From Deltaproteobacteria bacterium (GTDB lineage: Bacteria; Myxococcota_A; UBA796; SXON01), in assembly GCA_947486185.1 (NCBI GenBank), contig CANKTH010000003.1, positions 47,788 through 111,787 on the forward strand: a stretch of 64,000 bases of DNA, written 5' to 3'. Positions 18,629 through 28,762 of the stretch are shown here, piece by piece; the first letter of the stretch is position 1, and the number at the start of each line of letters is the position of its first letter. The position numbers and the translations under genes were made by a program. The notes below the pieces were generated by a model, which saw nothing but the letters and a program-made list of their open reading frames with translations, searched no databases and was not told the DNA's origin.

Positions 18629-19777
18629 ATGGATTTCCTGGACCACTCCCTCGATGACAGCCATCGTGCGATCCGCGACAGCGCGAGGCGCTTCGCGCGC
18701 CAGTCCATCGCACCTCACGTCGAAGAATGGGAAGAAGCTGAGCTTTTCCCGTGCGAACTCTATCAGGCGGCCGCGGCGGCGGGAGTGCTTGCGGTGGGTT
18801 TCCCGGAAGAGGTTGGCGGCGGTGGCGGCGGTATGTTGCACATGATGATGATCATCGAGGGCCTCTTGGAGGGCGGCAGCTCGGGGGTGGTGGCGGGGCT
18901 CGGCTCCTTGGGCATCGCCTTGCCCGCGATCGTTCAAGCGGGAGACCGCGCGCAGATCGACCAGTTTGTTCGCCCGACCCTCTTAGGGGAGCGTATCGCG
19001 GCCCTCGCGGTCACCGAAGCTGGCACGGGCTCGGATGTCGCTGGCATCCGTACGCGCGCCCGGCGCGACGGGGGAGACTACCTGATTGACGGCGACAAGA
19101 TGTTCATCACCTCGGGGGCGCGCGCCGATTTTGTGACGGTGCTGGCACGTACGGGAGAAGAGCACGGCAAGCACCACAATCTCTCTTTCTTTGTGGTTGA
19201 ACGGGGTATGCCGGGGTTCAGTGTGTCTCGATCCCTCAGGAAGACCGGCTGGCGCGCGTCGGACACCGCGGCGCTGTCCTTCGAAGGGGTGCGGGTGCCG
19301 GCGGCGAACCGGATCGGCGAAGAAGGCGGCGCATTTCTGACCTTGATGCGCAACTTCGCTACTGAGCGGCTGATGCTGGCGGCCTTCGGCCACGCGACCG
19401 CCCGGATCGCGCTTGCGGACGCGCGGAGCTGGGCGGAAGAGCGCCACGCCTTCGGGAAAAAGCTTTCGGCGATGCCCGTGATTCGTCACAAGCTCGCCAG
19501 CATGGCCACACGCGTCACCGCCGCGACCACCCTGAATTACGCGGTGGCGGGGTGTATCGACGCCGGGGAGAGCTGTGTGTCTGAGGTGGCGATGGCCAAG
19601 AATCTCTCGGCCGAAACGGCGGTGTCCGTGTGTTACGACGCGGTGCAGATCCTTGGTGGAATGGGCTATATGCGCGAGACACGGGTGGAGCGGCTCTCGC
19701 GGGACGCGCGGCTCCTGCCGATCGGCGGGGGTACCACCGAGATCATGAATGAGATCATCATCAAGATGGGCACCTAG
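18629..19777 (+). CDS. Acyl-CoA dehydrogenase
   Basis: AVTEAGTGSDVAGIRTRARRDGGDYLIDGDKMFITSGARADF; LGGMGYMRETRVERLSRDARLLPIGGGTTEIMNEII. Confidence 0.95.
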   Translation: MDFLDHSLDDSHRAIRDSARRFARQSIAPHVEEWEEAELFPCELYQAAAAAGVLAVGFPEEVGGGGGGMLHMMMIIEGLLEGGSSGVVAGLGSLGIALPAIVQAGDRAQIDQFVRPTLLGERIAALAVTEAGTGSDVAGIRTRARRDGGDYLIDGDKMFITSGARADFVTVLARTGEEHGKHHNLSFFVVERGMPGFSVSRSLRKTGWRASDTAALSFEGVRVPAANRIGEEGGAFLTLMRNFATERLMLAAFGHATARIALADARSWAEERHAFGKKLSAMPVIRHKLASMATRVTAATTLNYAVAGCIDAGESCVSEVAMAKNLSAETAVSVCYDAVQILGGMGYMRETRVERLSRDARLLPIGGGTTEIMNEIIIKMGT

Positions 19778-19845
19778 ATGCGCGTGACGGAAGTTTTGGG
19801 GCTGTTGGTGGTGCGTGGACGCGCGCGGCGCCGGGCGCGAAGCGA

Positions 19846-19966
19846 CCGGGAGGGGGTGCGGCGCAGCCGCAAGGAGGAGCGGAGGCTCCCCCTCCCGGAA
19901 CGACCTCGGCGCCAGAGGCGCAGGCGCGAAGCGGCCGCCGAAGTCCGCAGGACTTCGGCCGAGGTC
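19846..19966. repeat. Nested palindromic (hairpin) element between two co-directional genes
   Basis: CCGGGAGGGGG (19846-19856) with CCCCCTCCCGG (19888-19898); TGCGGC-GCA-GCCGCA (19857-19871); GACCTCGGC (19902-19910) with GCCGAGGTC (19958-19966); GCCGAAGTCC-GCA-GGACTTCGGC (19937-19959). Confidence 0.8.
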
Positions 19967-19972
19967 ATCTAG

Positions 19973-21475
19973 GTGCGCCCGGCGGGAAGCCCGAGCCCGG
20001 CCCTCCTGGTCTTGGGGGCCGCGGGGGTGGTGACGCTGGCGGGGACGGCCGGCCGGCTCCACGCCGGTGGGCCGGCCGGGGTGGGGCACCAGGGAGAGAT
20101 CTCCTTTGCCGCTGACCATCTCACGCTCGAAGCCGGGGCACTGTTGGAGCTTGGGCGGGGGAGGTCCGTCCTGGTGGAGGCCGAGAGCGCAGACGTCGAC
20201 CTCATGTTGGGCGACCCCGCCGGGAGGCATGTGGTCGGTCACTTTGGCGCGGTCGCCGGGCTCTATCGGCATGACCTCAGCCTCATGGGCAACGAGCTGC
20301 CCACGGCGTGGCAGGGCGGCTCGCACTATCTTGGGCTTGTATGCGGCGATATGTTGGAGATCACCGCGGACCGGCGGCGGCTTCAGGCGGGGCCGCCGGA
20401 AGGATGTGTCGCGGACCGCATGTGGATTCGTGCGGGACAACATACGGTACTTCGTGGCGCCGCCGTGGATGGCGTCGCGGTGGTGTTCGCCCGCGAGTCG
20501 GTGGTCTGGCCTCACGCGGGGGCGGGGCTGGGGCTCGGGCTGGCGACAGCCCTGGTGTTCGGTCTGGCTGGCGCCATGCCCCTCCTGTTGTCGCCCCTCG
20601 CGCTCCTGGGCCCGAGCGTCGGGGTCAAGGCGCTGACGCTCCTGGGGGTCGTCCTGGCGACGACCGGCGCGTCGGCGGCCGTGGATCCCAGTCACGCCCG
20701 GTGGCGAAAGCTGTTCGGTGGGGTGTGGGCGCTCGGCGGGGTGGGGCTCGCTCTGGCGGCGGTGCTCGATTTTGCGCGCCCGACCAACATGGGCGCATCG
20801 GCGCTCAACACCGAGCGTCCGCTGTTCGTCGCCGTGGACCCGGCGATGGTGAATCGGAAGGTCGAGCAGGCGATCTCAAACTTCAAGGCTCAGAAGTTGC
20901 CCGAGCATCACCCACGGGTGGTGGCCCTGGGATCGTCGTCGAGCGGCGGCGGCACGTCGGGGCGCTTCTGGCCACAGATCCTCCAGGAGAAGCTGCCCAA
21001 CGCCCAGGTGGTGTCCCTGGCGCTCGGGGGCAGCACCTCCTGGCATATGCGCCGGATCCTGGAAACGCTCGATCTTCGTCCCGAGCTCTGCATCCTCTAT
21101 ATGGGTCACAACGACCAGGTGCCGAGCTTCCCGGGCATCGGCATCGCTGGGCTCATGCGCGGAGACAGCCCCGACCCCGATCATTGGGTCCCGCCGGTGA
21201 CGCTGGCCGAAGCGGCGGATAACGTCAACGCGATGGCATCGCGTTGTGGGGCCTTTGTCGGGGTGTCGGAGTACGCCAAAGGAAGGGAGCCCGCGGTCCT
21301 GGCGTATGCCGAGATGTTAGCCTCGGTGCCCGGGATACGCGTGCTGGACGCCGCCTCGATGTTCCGCGGGCTGCCGGCGTCGGCGATGCTCGATGATGTA
21401 CACCCCTCGCCCGCGGGCCAGGAGCGCCTCGCGCTGTTGATGTTGCCGACCGTCCAGGCGCTGCTCTCCCCATGA
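19973..21475 (+). CDS. Membrane protein with SGNH/GDSL-hydrolase-like C-terminal domain
   Basis: GTG start; N-term TM segments; VVALGSSSSGGGTSG, LYMGHNDQV, DDVHPSPAGQERLA. Confidence 0.7.
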   Translation: MRPAGSPSPALLVLGAAGVVTLAGTAGRLHAGGPAGVGHQGEISFAADHLTLEAGALLELGRGRSVLVEAESADVDLMLGDPAGRHVVGHFGAVAGLYRHDLSLMGNELPTAWQGGSHYLGLVCGDMLEITADRRRLQAGPPEGCVADRMWIRAGQHTVLRGAAVDGVAVVFARESVVWPHAGAGLGLGLATALVFGLAGAMPLLLSPLALLGPSVGVKALTLLGVVLATTGASAAVDPSHARWRKLFGGVWALGGVGLALAAVLDFARPTNMGASALNTERPLFVAVDPAMVNRKVEQAISNFKAQKLPEHHPRVVALGSSSSGGGTSGRFWPQILQEKLPNAQVVSLALGGSTSWHMRRILETLDLRPELCILYMGHNDQVPSFPGIGIAGLMRGDSPDPDHWVPPVTLAEAADNVNAMASRCGAFVGVSEYAKGREPAVLAYAEMLASVPGIRVLDAASMFRGLPASAMLDDVHPSPAGQERLALLMLPTVQALLSP

Positions 21476-23211
21476 GTCCTCCCCCGAACGCGGGTGATGT
21501 GTCGCGACTACACAGGTTGATTATCGGTCTTTATCAGTTGTTCGCTCCGGCATGTCTCGCTTTTTTGCTCACCACGACCGTCGTGTGCAGCTTGTACTGG
21601 CCGCTACCCTTACACCTCCGTACATCGGCGGCAGAGGGCGTGTTTCACGATGGTCACGTCTGGGCCTTTGACCAGATGGCGCGAATGGCCACCGGCGATC
21701 TCGAGCCTTATCTACGAACCTCACAGGCGGGTTTTCCCAAGGTGCCCGAGGCGCGGTTCATCGCCTGGGCGCCCGCGCTCGCCGTCGTCCCCTTCCGCCC
21801 GTGGTTCGGCCCACTTGGTTCCTACAACCTGGCGATGTTGGGTAGCCTCGGGGTGGGCGCAGCGGTCGCCGCCTTATGGATCCGTCGGGTCACCGGGGTC
21901 TCTGGCCTGGCGGCCGGCGTGTTGGGCAGCCTGTTCGGGCTGTCGCCCTTCGCGCTCGGCTGTCTGGCGTCGGGCCAGACCTGTAAGGCTCAGATCTGGA
22001 TCTTACCGGCCTCTTTGCTCCTCCTGCTGGAGCTCTTGGAGGGCGCGCGCGCCACCACGCGCCTGCTCGCCGGCCTCGGGTTCGTGGTCGTCGTGGGGCT
22101 CGGCGGGGTGACCGAACCAACCCATGTGTTGCTCCTCCCGTTCATGCTGGTCGTGCAGGGGGCGTCGTCGGTGCTCGGGCCGTCGGTGCCGTGGCGTCAG
22201 CGGCTCCTCCGGCTCGTCCTCGCGCTCCTGGCTGCGGCTGCAGCGGCGTTGGTCTTGCGCCCGGTCTCCTGGTACTACAACCTGGAGATGGCCTTCTCGA
22301 TCTTCCGTCCCGCGGACCGACCCGTCGAGGTCGGCACCTTTCTTCGTACCCTCGCCCAGCCCCGATACTTCTGGAGCCCACCGTCGAGCTGGGAGGACCC
22401 GCGCGTCGACACCATCCACGTGGCGTGGTTGGGCCGGGTGCTGCTCGTCGCCGGCATCGTCGGCCTGCTCCGACGGGCGCGCGGCCGGGCGCTCGGCCTC
22501 GGCCTCGTCGTGATCGGCATGGGCCTGGCGCTCGGCGAGGTGCTGTACGTCAACAACCAGCCGTATACCTATGAGGGCGCGCGACTTCGCCTGCCGGCCT
22601 GGTGGCTCGCCCAAGAGGGCTACCCGCTCGCGCGGAGCGCACAGTATTACCGCGCTGTCGTGGTAGCTTCACTCGGATTGCCACTCCTGATCGCCGCGGG
22701 ACTGTCACGGTTCTCCCGCGGGCTGGGCGCGGTGCTCGCCCTCGTGATCTCCGCCGCGGCGGTGACCGAGGTGGTGTGGGAGACTCGGGAGCTCTGGCCG
22801 CGTCCGTCGGCGCCGGTGCCGGGGCTCTCGCTGATGGCGCAGCTCGCGGCCGATCCCGAGCCGGGAGGCGTGTTGGAAGTCCCTGTCGAGGCGGATTTTT
22901 TGACCGGCCAGCGCGCGATGCTCTCCGCGGCATTCCATCGACGGCCCACCTCGGCGATGCCGCGGATCGTCCGGATGCAGGACATCGCGTCGGTGCGCGG
23001 GCTCGACGAGGTGCTCCGCCTGCTCCCGGGGCTGGGTCGCGACGAGGCGCGCGCGCGGCTCCACCGGATCGGCTTCCGTTACGTGGTGTGGCGGGCAGGT
23101 CCCGCCGGAAACAGTGTTTCACCGCAGACCCTGGTGCCGGTGCTGGGGTCCCCCGAGCTGTCTGACGGCATCCGGTACTGGGTGATCGACGATCCGACGC
23201 CGGACGGCTGA
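21472..23211 (+). CDS. Polytopic membrane protein (YfhO/glycosyltransferase-like)
   Basis: 579 aa, many TM helices, ATGA overlap with the upstream gene. Confidence 0.65.
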   Translation: MSPPPNAGDVSRLHRLIIGLYQLFAPACLAFLLTTTVVCSLYWPLPLHLRTSAAEGVFHDGHVWAFDQMARMATGDLEPYLRTSQAGFPKVPEARFIAWAPALAVVPFRPWFGPLGSYNLAMLGSLGVGAAVAALWIRRVTGVSGLAAGVLGSLFGLSPFALGCLASGQTCKAQIWILPASLLLLLELLEGARATTRLLAGLGFVVVVGLGGVTEPTHVLLLPFMLVVQGASSVLGPSVPWRQRLLRLVLALLAAAAAALVLRPVSWYYNLEMAFSIFRPADRPVEVGTFLRTLAQPRYFWSPPSSWEDPRVDTIHVAWLGRVLLVAGIVGLLRRARGRALGLGLVVIGMGLALGEVLYVNNQPYTYEGARLRLPAWWLAQEGYPLARSAQYYRAVVVASLGLPLLIAAGLSRFSRGLGAVLALVISAAAVTEVVWETRELWPRPSAPVPGLSLMAQLAADPEPGGVLEVPVEADFLTGQRAMLSAAFHRRPTSAMPRIVRMQDIASVRGLDEVLRLLPGLGRDEARARLHRIGFRYVVWRAGPAGNSVSPQTLVPVLGSPELSDGIRYWVIDDPTPDG

Positions 23212-23268
23212 GCGGGCTTCAGGCGGCTCCGGCCGTCGCGAATCGAGTGGGCACGCTATAGTGCGCCG

Positions 23269-24510
23269 GTGACGGAAACAGAACTCGAGTCTGCGTTGAG
23301 TCGGGCCCTCCTCGCCGAGCGGCAGGAGAGCGCACGCCGTCTGCTCGCGGTGCGTGCCTTGGGAGTACCGGCGTGGGTGCTGGCTTATCTGGGTTACGCC
23401 CAGGTCGTGCACTCGGGGATGCTCGACCTCTTGCCCCTCCTGGTGACCTATGGGGCGCTGGGAATCCTGCTCTGGGCCGCTGCTCGTAGGTGGGCGCGGG
23501 TGCTCGACCGCTCCTGGCTTGCCTTGGTGGCGCTGGACATCCCGTGTGTGCTTTTTCTTCAGGTACAGACGCTGGAAATCCAGCCCTGGGCTGACGAGGT
23601 CACCTACGGCTACACCTTCGCGATGGTGATGCTTCTCATCATGGCGGCCCAGCTCTCCCTTCAGCCCCGAAACGTGGTGCTCGCGGGCGTCCTGGGGACG
23701 CTGTCGATGTTGGCCTTCCAGTATGGGCGTGCCTATACGGTGTGGGACGGCACGGCGATCCTGCTCTTTACGAGCTCGACCGCCCTGCTGTTCGGCGCGG
23801 CGGCCGGGCTGGGGTTCTATGTGCCTTCCCGGATACGGGCGTTGCTCCGGCGGATCACCTCCGAACAAGCCGCCAGGGCCCGGCTCGGGCGGTACTTTTC
23901 ACCCGCGGTGGTGGATCGGATCACCGTCGGCGGGCACGTCCCTGGCGCAACCGAGGAGCGCGAGATCACGATCTTGTTCTCGGATATACGAGGATTCACC
24001 GCCGTCAGCGAGAGGCTCACCACCGCCGAGGTGGTGGCGTTGCTCAATGAGGTACACGGCGTCATGGTGGATGTGCTGTTCCGCCACGGCGGTACGCTCG
24101 ACAAGTTCATCGGTGACGGCATGATGGCGTGGTTCGGCGCGCCCCTGGCGATGGAGGACCACGCTACGCGCGCGGTGCGGTGCGCGCTCGAGATGCAGCT
24201 GGCGATCGAGCGGATGAACACGCGGCGGATCGACCGGGGGGACGCGCCGGTCAAGCTCGGCATCGGGCTCCACACCGGGCCGGCGATCGTCGGCGACATC
24301 GGGGCCGAGCACCGAAAGGAGTACACGGCGGTGGGCGACGCGGTGAACCTCGCGAGTCGGATCGAGGGGCTCACCAAGGATCACAGTCGGCCGATCCTGG
24401 CGTCAGCCGCGACGCGGGCGGCGGCGGCGCCGGACATCGTGTGGACCGCGATGCCCGAGGTGGCGGTGCGAGGTAAAGCCAAGATGATCGCTACTTTTGC
24501 GCCGAACTGA
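23269..24510 (+). CDS. Membrane class III adenylate/guanylate cyclase
   Basis: GTG start; N-term TM region; ITILFSDIRGFTAVSERL, LDKFIGDGMMAWFGAP, YTAVGDAVNLASRIEGL. Confidence 0.93.
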   Translation: MTETELESALSRALLAERQESARRLLAVRALGVPAWVLAYLGYAQVVHSGMLDLLPLLVTYGALGILLWAAARRWARVLDRSWLALVALDIPCVLFLQVQTLEIQPWADEVTYGYTFAMVMLLIMAAQLSLQPRNVVLAGVLGTLSMLAFQYGRAYTVWDGTAILLFTSSTALLFGAAAGLGFYVPSRIRALLRRITSEQAARARLGRYFSPAVVDRITVGGHVPGATEEREITILFSDIRGFTAVSERLTTAEVVALLNEVHGVMVDVLFRHGGTLDKFIGDGMMAWFGAPLAMEDHATRAVRCALEMQLAIERMNTRRIDRGDAPVKLGIGLHTGPAIVGDIGAEHRKEYTAVGDAVNLASRIEGLTKDHSRPILASAATRAAAAPDIVWTAMPEVAVRGKAKMIATFAPN

Positions 24511-24522
24511 GCCTCCGCGTTG

Positions 24523-25707
24523 TTATGCAGGCAACAGCGCGTACACCAGCCCAACCAGCGTGAGCCCGCCCCACAGCACCACCCCCGCCCTCGGCCACCA
24601 GGCGGCTTCGGCCTTACGGTCCAGGAAGCTCCCGAGCGCCTCCTGATCCGCCGCCCACAGGGACGCGGGACGCTCCAACGAGAGCGCCCGGACATTATCT
24701 GCTTCGCACCAGGGGCATCCGACGAGCGCGTCGGGCGTCTCAGGTAGCGGGCCCGCGCAGGACCGACACCGGAGCGGGGCGCCTGGAGCTTCGGGAGGGC
24801 GGGCGGCGAACACCGAGGCCAGCCCGGGTAATGCGGCCCGCCGGCGAAACTGCAGGTTGCTCAAGCTGATCAGCGCCATGGTGGCGGACGCCCCCGCGGG
24901 CAGGAGCTCCGCCCCGGCGCAGCCCAGGACCGGTACCAGGTAGGGCGATACCACTGAGGCCAACAGGTAACGGTTGGCGACCGCGGCTTCGGGCTGCTCC
25001 AAAGCGGCGTTCAGCGCGCGCGTGAGGGCCAACCGTTCCCCGTCGGCGCGGGTGGCTGCGGCCAGACGGCGCTGTATCGGCTCATGTATCACAATCACAG
25101 AGTCGCAACGCCAACAACGTACCTCGGGCCGGAGGGCGACCGGCGCGGGCGCGCCGCAGGAGGGGCAGCGGAGCACCTCGGGTGGTCCCTCGTCCGACAC
25201 GACCGAGGGGGCACAGGCGCGTTGGATGTTGTGGAGCAAGACCTCAAACGACCGCTGTTCTTCGGGATCGGTCGAGACCGCGAGCACCCGCGCCTCGCCG
25301 TTCCGGAGCCGGAGCACGAGCTCCTGCTGGGCGGTCGCGCGTCCGTTCACCGTCACCACGACGTTTCGGTTCTCACGGAGCGCGCTGTGCGGGCCGTCGA
25401 TCTGCTCCCAGGCGAGCAGCTCCTTCTTGCCCCGAAGCACCCGGAGCCCGCTCGTGGAGAGCTCGACGTCACTCGCCCGATCGCGCCAGACGAGCCAGTG
25501 GAAGAACACCGACGCGCCGAGAAATGCGACGGGTACGAAGGGCATGACCGTGCCTTCGGGTTCGCCCAACAACCCCGCGCGGAGCTGGAGCCCGATCATG
25601 GCGCCGCCGCACACCGACGCAAAGGCAAAACCGACGGCGAAGATCCGGTACACGACCGTACTGGCGCCGGTCTGAAGGGCCACACGCAGCGAAGGTGCAC
25701 CGTTCAA
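24523..25707 (-). CDS. Membrane protein with zinc-ribbon-like CxxC pairs
   Basis: LRCPSCGAPAPVALRPEVRCWRCDS and LRCRSCAGPLPETPDALVGCPWCEADN; terminal TM helices. Confidence 0.65.
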   Translation of the reverse strand: MNGAPSLRVALQTGASTVVYRIFAVGFAFASVCGGAMIGLQLRAGLLGEPEGTVMPFVPVAFLGASVFFHWLVWRDRASDVELSTSGLRVLRGKKELLAWEQIDGPHSALRENRNVVVTVNGRATAQQELVLRLRNGEARVLAVSTDPEEQRSFEVLLHNIQRACAPSVVSDEGPPEVLRCPSCGAPAPVALRPEVRCWRCDSVIVIHEPIQRRLAAATRADGERLALTRALNAALEQPEAAVANRYLLASVVSPYLVPVLGCAGAELLPAGASATMALISLSNLQFRRRAALPGLASVFAARPPEAPGAPLRCRSCAGPLPETPDALVGCPWCEADNVRALSLERPASLWAADQEALGSFLDRKAEAAWWPRAGVVLWGGLTLVGLVYALLPA

Positions 25708-27017
25708 GGTGTATAACCGAGGGCCTTCAGCGCCTCGGCCTGGTCGGCGGGGACCGGCACCGGGGCGACACCGCTGAATTGCCCTGCACGTTCGCGGCCT
25801 TCGTTATACCGTGCTTCAAGTATTGTTTTCATTCGGTTTACCTCTCCCATCCGGAGCCCCGAGATGTCTCGCAGCTCGGTCGGGTCCTTCGAGAGGTCAA
25901 ACAGCTTGGCGTAGCCGTCGCCCAGGATGAGCTTCATCCCGTTGGTGTCGATCGCGGCTCGATAGCCAGCATATTCGGCGTAGGCGGTACGTAACGTCGG
26001 CGCCTCGCCGCGCATCGCGCCGGCCTGCGAGAGGCCCTGCCACCGGGGATCGGGCGTCAGTCCGGCGAGATCGACGAGCGTCGGCGCCACGTCGATGAGC
26101 TGGGTCCAGTGGCTCAGTCGCACTGCGCCTATGCCGGGAGCCTTGATAATCAAGGGTATACGTATATTTTCTTGATACACGTGCTCGTGGAAGAATCGGC
26201 CGTGCTCGTAGAAAGCTTCCCCGTGGTCGCTGGCCACCACCACGATGGTGTTGGGGTCGAGGCCGGAGGCGACGACGAAGCGCATCAGCTCGCCAAACTG
26301 GTGGTCCCAGTAGGCCACGGCACCGTCGTAGTAGGAGAGCAGTGCTGCTCGATCAGCCTTGGAAGGGACTTTTCCGCCAGCGACGAAGTCCTGCTGGATC
26401 TGTTTGTGGGTGCCGTCGACCGGGCCGGTGTAGTCGCCCCGGTACTGGGTCTGCCAGGGCTCGGGCGGTTTGTAGGAGGAGTGAGGGTCCATATAGTGCA
26501 GGTACAGGAAAAACGGTTGTTCAACACCGATCTGTCCCTGAAGCCATGCGGACGCGGCTTTAGTGAGCTGCTCGGCCGATGGCCCCTCGGCCATGTCCCC
26601 ATCAACCCGGTCGTAACGTTCAAAACCTTGGGCAAAACCTCTTTGTCCATCAATCACCACGGACTTGAGCAGCGCCTGGGTGCGGTATCCCGCCGCAGCG
26701 AAGGTCTCGGCGAGGGTGGTGTGACTGTCCGAGAGCGTGTCCGCCTCCAGCCTTTTTCCCTTACGAAACTGCAGGGCGCGGTGGGCTTGGGGGTCTACTG
26801 CGGTGAACAAGGAGGCGATCGCGGGTACGGTCCAGCCGGCCTGGGTCACGGTGTTTTCGAAGACCGCCGACCGTTTTGAGAACCGTTCGAGGTTGGGCGT
26901 CGAGCTCCTCTCGGTGAAGCCGTAGGGCGACAGGCGATCGGCGCGGAGACTCTCGACCACCACGAGGATCACGTTGGGCGGCGCGGCGAGGGCGAGGTGG
27001 AGGAGGGCGAGCAGCAT
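25704..27017 (-). CDS. Sulfatase
   Basis: Start inferred at MLLALLHLALAAPPNVILVVVESLRADRLSPYGF; VVASDHGEAFYEHG. Confidence 0.9.
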   Translation of the reverse strand: MLLALLHLALAAPPNVILVVVESLRADRLSPYGFTERSSTPNLERFSKRSAVFENTVTQAGWTVPAIASLFTAVDPQAHRALQFRKGKRLEADTLSDSHTTLAETFAAAGYRTQALLKSVVIDGQRGFAQGFERYDRVDGDMAEGPSAEQLTKAASAWLQGQIGVEQPFFLYLHYMDPHSSYKPPEPWQTQYRGDYTGPVDGTHKQIQQDFVAGGKVPSKADRAALLSYYDGAVAYWDHQFGELMRFVVASGLDPNTIVVVASDHGEAFYEHGRFFHEHVYQENIRIPLIIKAPGIGAVRLSHWTQLIDVAPTLVDLAGLTPDPRWQGLSQAGAMRGEAPTLRTAYAEYAGYRAAIDTNGMKLILGDGYAKLFDLSKDPTELRDISGLRMGEVNRMKTILEARYNEGRERAGQFSGVAPVPVPADQAEALKALGYTP

Positions 27018-27073
27018 CCGGCCAGCGTAGCCGCAGCGGCGCACGGCGAGAAGCGCTGGGATAGGGGGGCGCT

Positions 27074-28114
27074 ATGAAGCTCAGGCTACTCGACTGGCTC
27101 GCGTGTCCCGCTTGTGGCGGGGACAACCTGCTCATCGACATCGTACGAGGGGAAGATCGCCCGGCCTTCTCGGGGCACTGGGAGCCCGACGAGTCAGTGC
27201 CCGGCGCCGGTCGGCGAACGCTTACCGAGGTCCGAACCGGCACGTTGCGGTGCCGTCAGTGCCAGAGCAGCTATCCGGTGGTGGACGGTGTGCCCCGCAT
27301 GTTGCCTCCCGAGACCGACGCGGGGCCGGCCTCGGGGCACCGCTGGACGGAGTTCGGCCGCTCCGTGCCCGAGTTCGAAGAGAACTTCAACGACCTCGCC
27401 GCGCCGCTCAAGCCCACAGACTGGGCAGGAAAGCTGGTGCTCGACGCGGGGGCGGGTTTTGGGAGGCATGCCTATTTCGCCGCCCGTTATGGCGCCGAGG
27501 TGGTGGCGCTCGACTCCAGCGCGGACGCGGTCGCTTCGGCGTCGCGGAACCTCGGCGATCTGGTACGCGCGCACGTGGTCCAGGGTGACGTGCGGCGCCC
27601 GCCTCTGAAGAAGCGCCTGTTTGATATTGTATATTCCTTCGGCGTGCTCCACCATGTCGAAGCTCCCCACAGCACCTGGTTGGCGCTGGACGAGCTGGTG
27701 CGCCCGGGAGGTCGTCTCTCGACCTGGACCTACGGCCCGAGGCAGGGGCTGGTGAAGATCGCCAACGGCGCGTTGCGGGGGGCGACCCGGGAGATGAGCT
27801 CGGAACAGCTGCACCGCTCCAGCCAGGTGATCGCCGCGGGCTTGAGGATGTTCTCGCACACGCCAACGCGGATACTGGGCGGGTTGCCAGGATTTTCGTC
27901 GGTGGTGACCCACCTGCCCGTACACGATCACCACCGCTGGCCCTTTGAGGTCGTGGTGGCCGACGTCTACGATCGGCTCCGGGTGCCGGTGACCGCCACT
28001 TTTCCGGGAGAGGAGCTTGAACGCTGGTATGCCGAGGCGGGCTACGCCGACATCTATGTGTCGCGCCGGGTACGGAACACCGAGAGCTTTCGAGCGACCG
28101 GGGTCAAACGCTGA
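27074..28114 (+). CDS. SAM-dependent methyltransferase with N-terminal Trm112-like zinc domain
   Basis: LACPACGG...CRQCQSSYPVVDGVPRML; LVLDAGAGFGRHAYFAARYGAEVVALDSS. Confidence 0.9.
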   Translation: MKLRLLDWLACPACGGDNLLIDIVRGEDRPAFSGHWEPDESVPGAGRRTLTEVRTGTLRCRQCQSSYPVVDGVPRMLPPETDAGPASGHRWTEFGRSVPEFEENFNDLAAPLKPTDWAGKLVLDAGAGFGRHAYFAARYGAEVVALDSSADAVASASRNLGDLVRAHVVQGDVRRPPLKKRLFDIVYSFGVLHHVEAPHSTWLALDELVRPGGRLSTWTYGPRQGLVKIANGALRGATREMSSEQLHRSSQVIAAGLRMFSHTPTRILGGLPGFSSVVTHLPVHDHHRWPFEVVVADVYDRLRVPVTATFPGEELERWYAEAGYADIYVSRRVRNTESFRATGVKR

Positions 28115-28149
28115 GCCTGGGGGCCGGGTCCCGGCGGGGGGGGGCGGGC

Positions 28150-28662
28150 ATGACGCCGCTTCGCGGTCAGGACACGACGCCTGAGACCATCGACGGGCTG
28201 CTCCTGGCGTGCCACACGCGGATCCGAAGCTACCTCGCGGGACTTCGGCGGCTGCTCATTCAGCCGGACCTCGGCGATCCTGACGTGGCCCGCGCGGCCG
28301 CCCAGGCGTGGCGCTACTTCTCCGAGGCGCTGCCGCTCCACGCGGCAGACGAAGATCACTCGGTGGGCCCTCGGCTCTTGGTGCTCGAGCCTGGGTTTGG
28401 CCCCCAGATCGAGGCGCTTCATCAGGAACACGAACGGATCGAAGCGGGTCTTGGTCCGCTGCTCGCCGCGCTCGCCGCGCTGCGGGACGGGCGGCCGATG
28501 AGCCACGCTGAGCTTCGTGAAGCGGTCGAGCCCTTCGCCACCCTGCTCCTCCAACACATCGAGGACGAGGAGCGATGGTTGATCCCGGCGACCCACGGCT
28601 TTTCAGCGGAGGTCCAGGCGGTGCTGGTGCGTGAGCTACGGCAGCGCCGCAGCGTCGATTGA
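28150..28662 (+). CDS. Hemerythrin-like (HHE) domain protein
   Basis: H-x(n)-HAADEDHSVGPRLL, LHQEHERIE, LLLQHIEDEERWLIP spacing typical of HHE domains. Confidence 0.8.
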   Translation: MTPLRGQDTTPETIDGLLLACHTRIRSYLAGLRRLLIQPDLGDPDVARAAAQAWRYFSEALPLHAADEDHSVGPRLLVLEPGFGPQIEALHQEHERIEAGLGPLLAALAALRDGRPMSHAELREAVEPFATLLLQHIEDEERWLIPATHGFSAEVQAVLVRELRQRRSVD

Positions 28663-28694
28663 CGGCTGGGGTCCAGCGCCCGGGGCTGGCGGGT

Positions 28695-28762
28695 CCAGGG
28701 CGGCGCCCTGGCGGGTCCCGGGCGGCGCCCGGGCGGGGCGTTGCGGGGCGGAGCCCTGCCCC
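28695..28762. repeat. Tandem GC-rich hairpin element
   Basis: CCAGGGC-GGC-GCCCTGG (28695-28711), CCCGGGC-GGC-GCCCGGG (28717-28733), GGGC-GGA-GCCC (28746-28756). Confidence 0.75.

Noticed and set aside
18983-20695. 570-aa minus-strand ORF
   Set aside because: Shadow across acyl-CoA dehydrogenase, the palindromic element and the SGNH gene.
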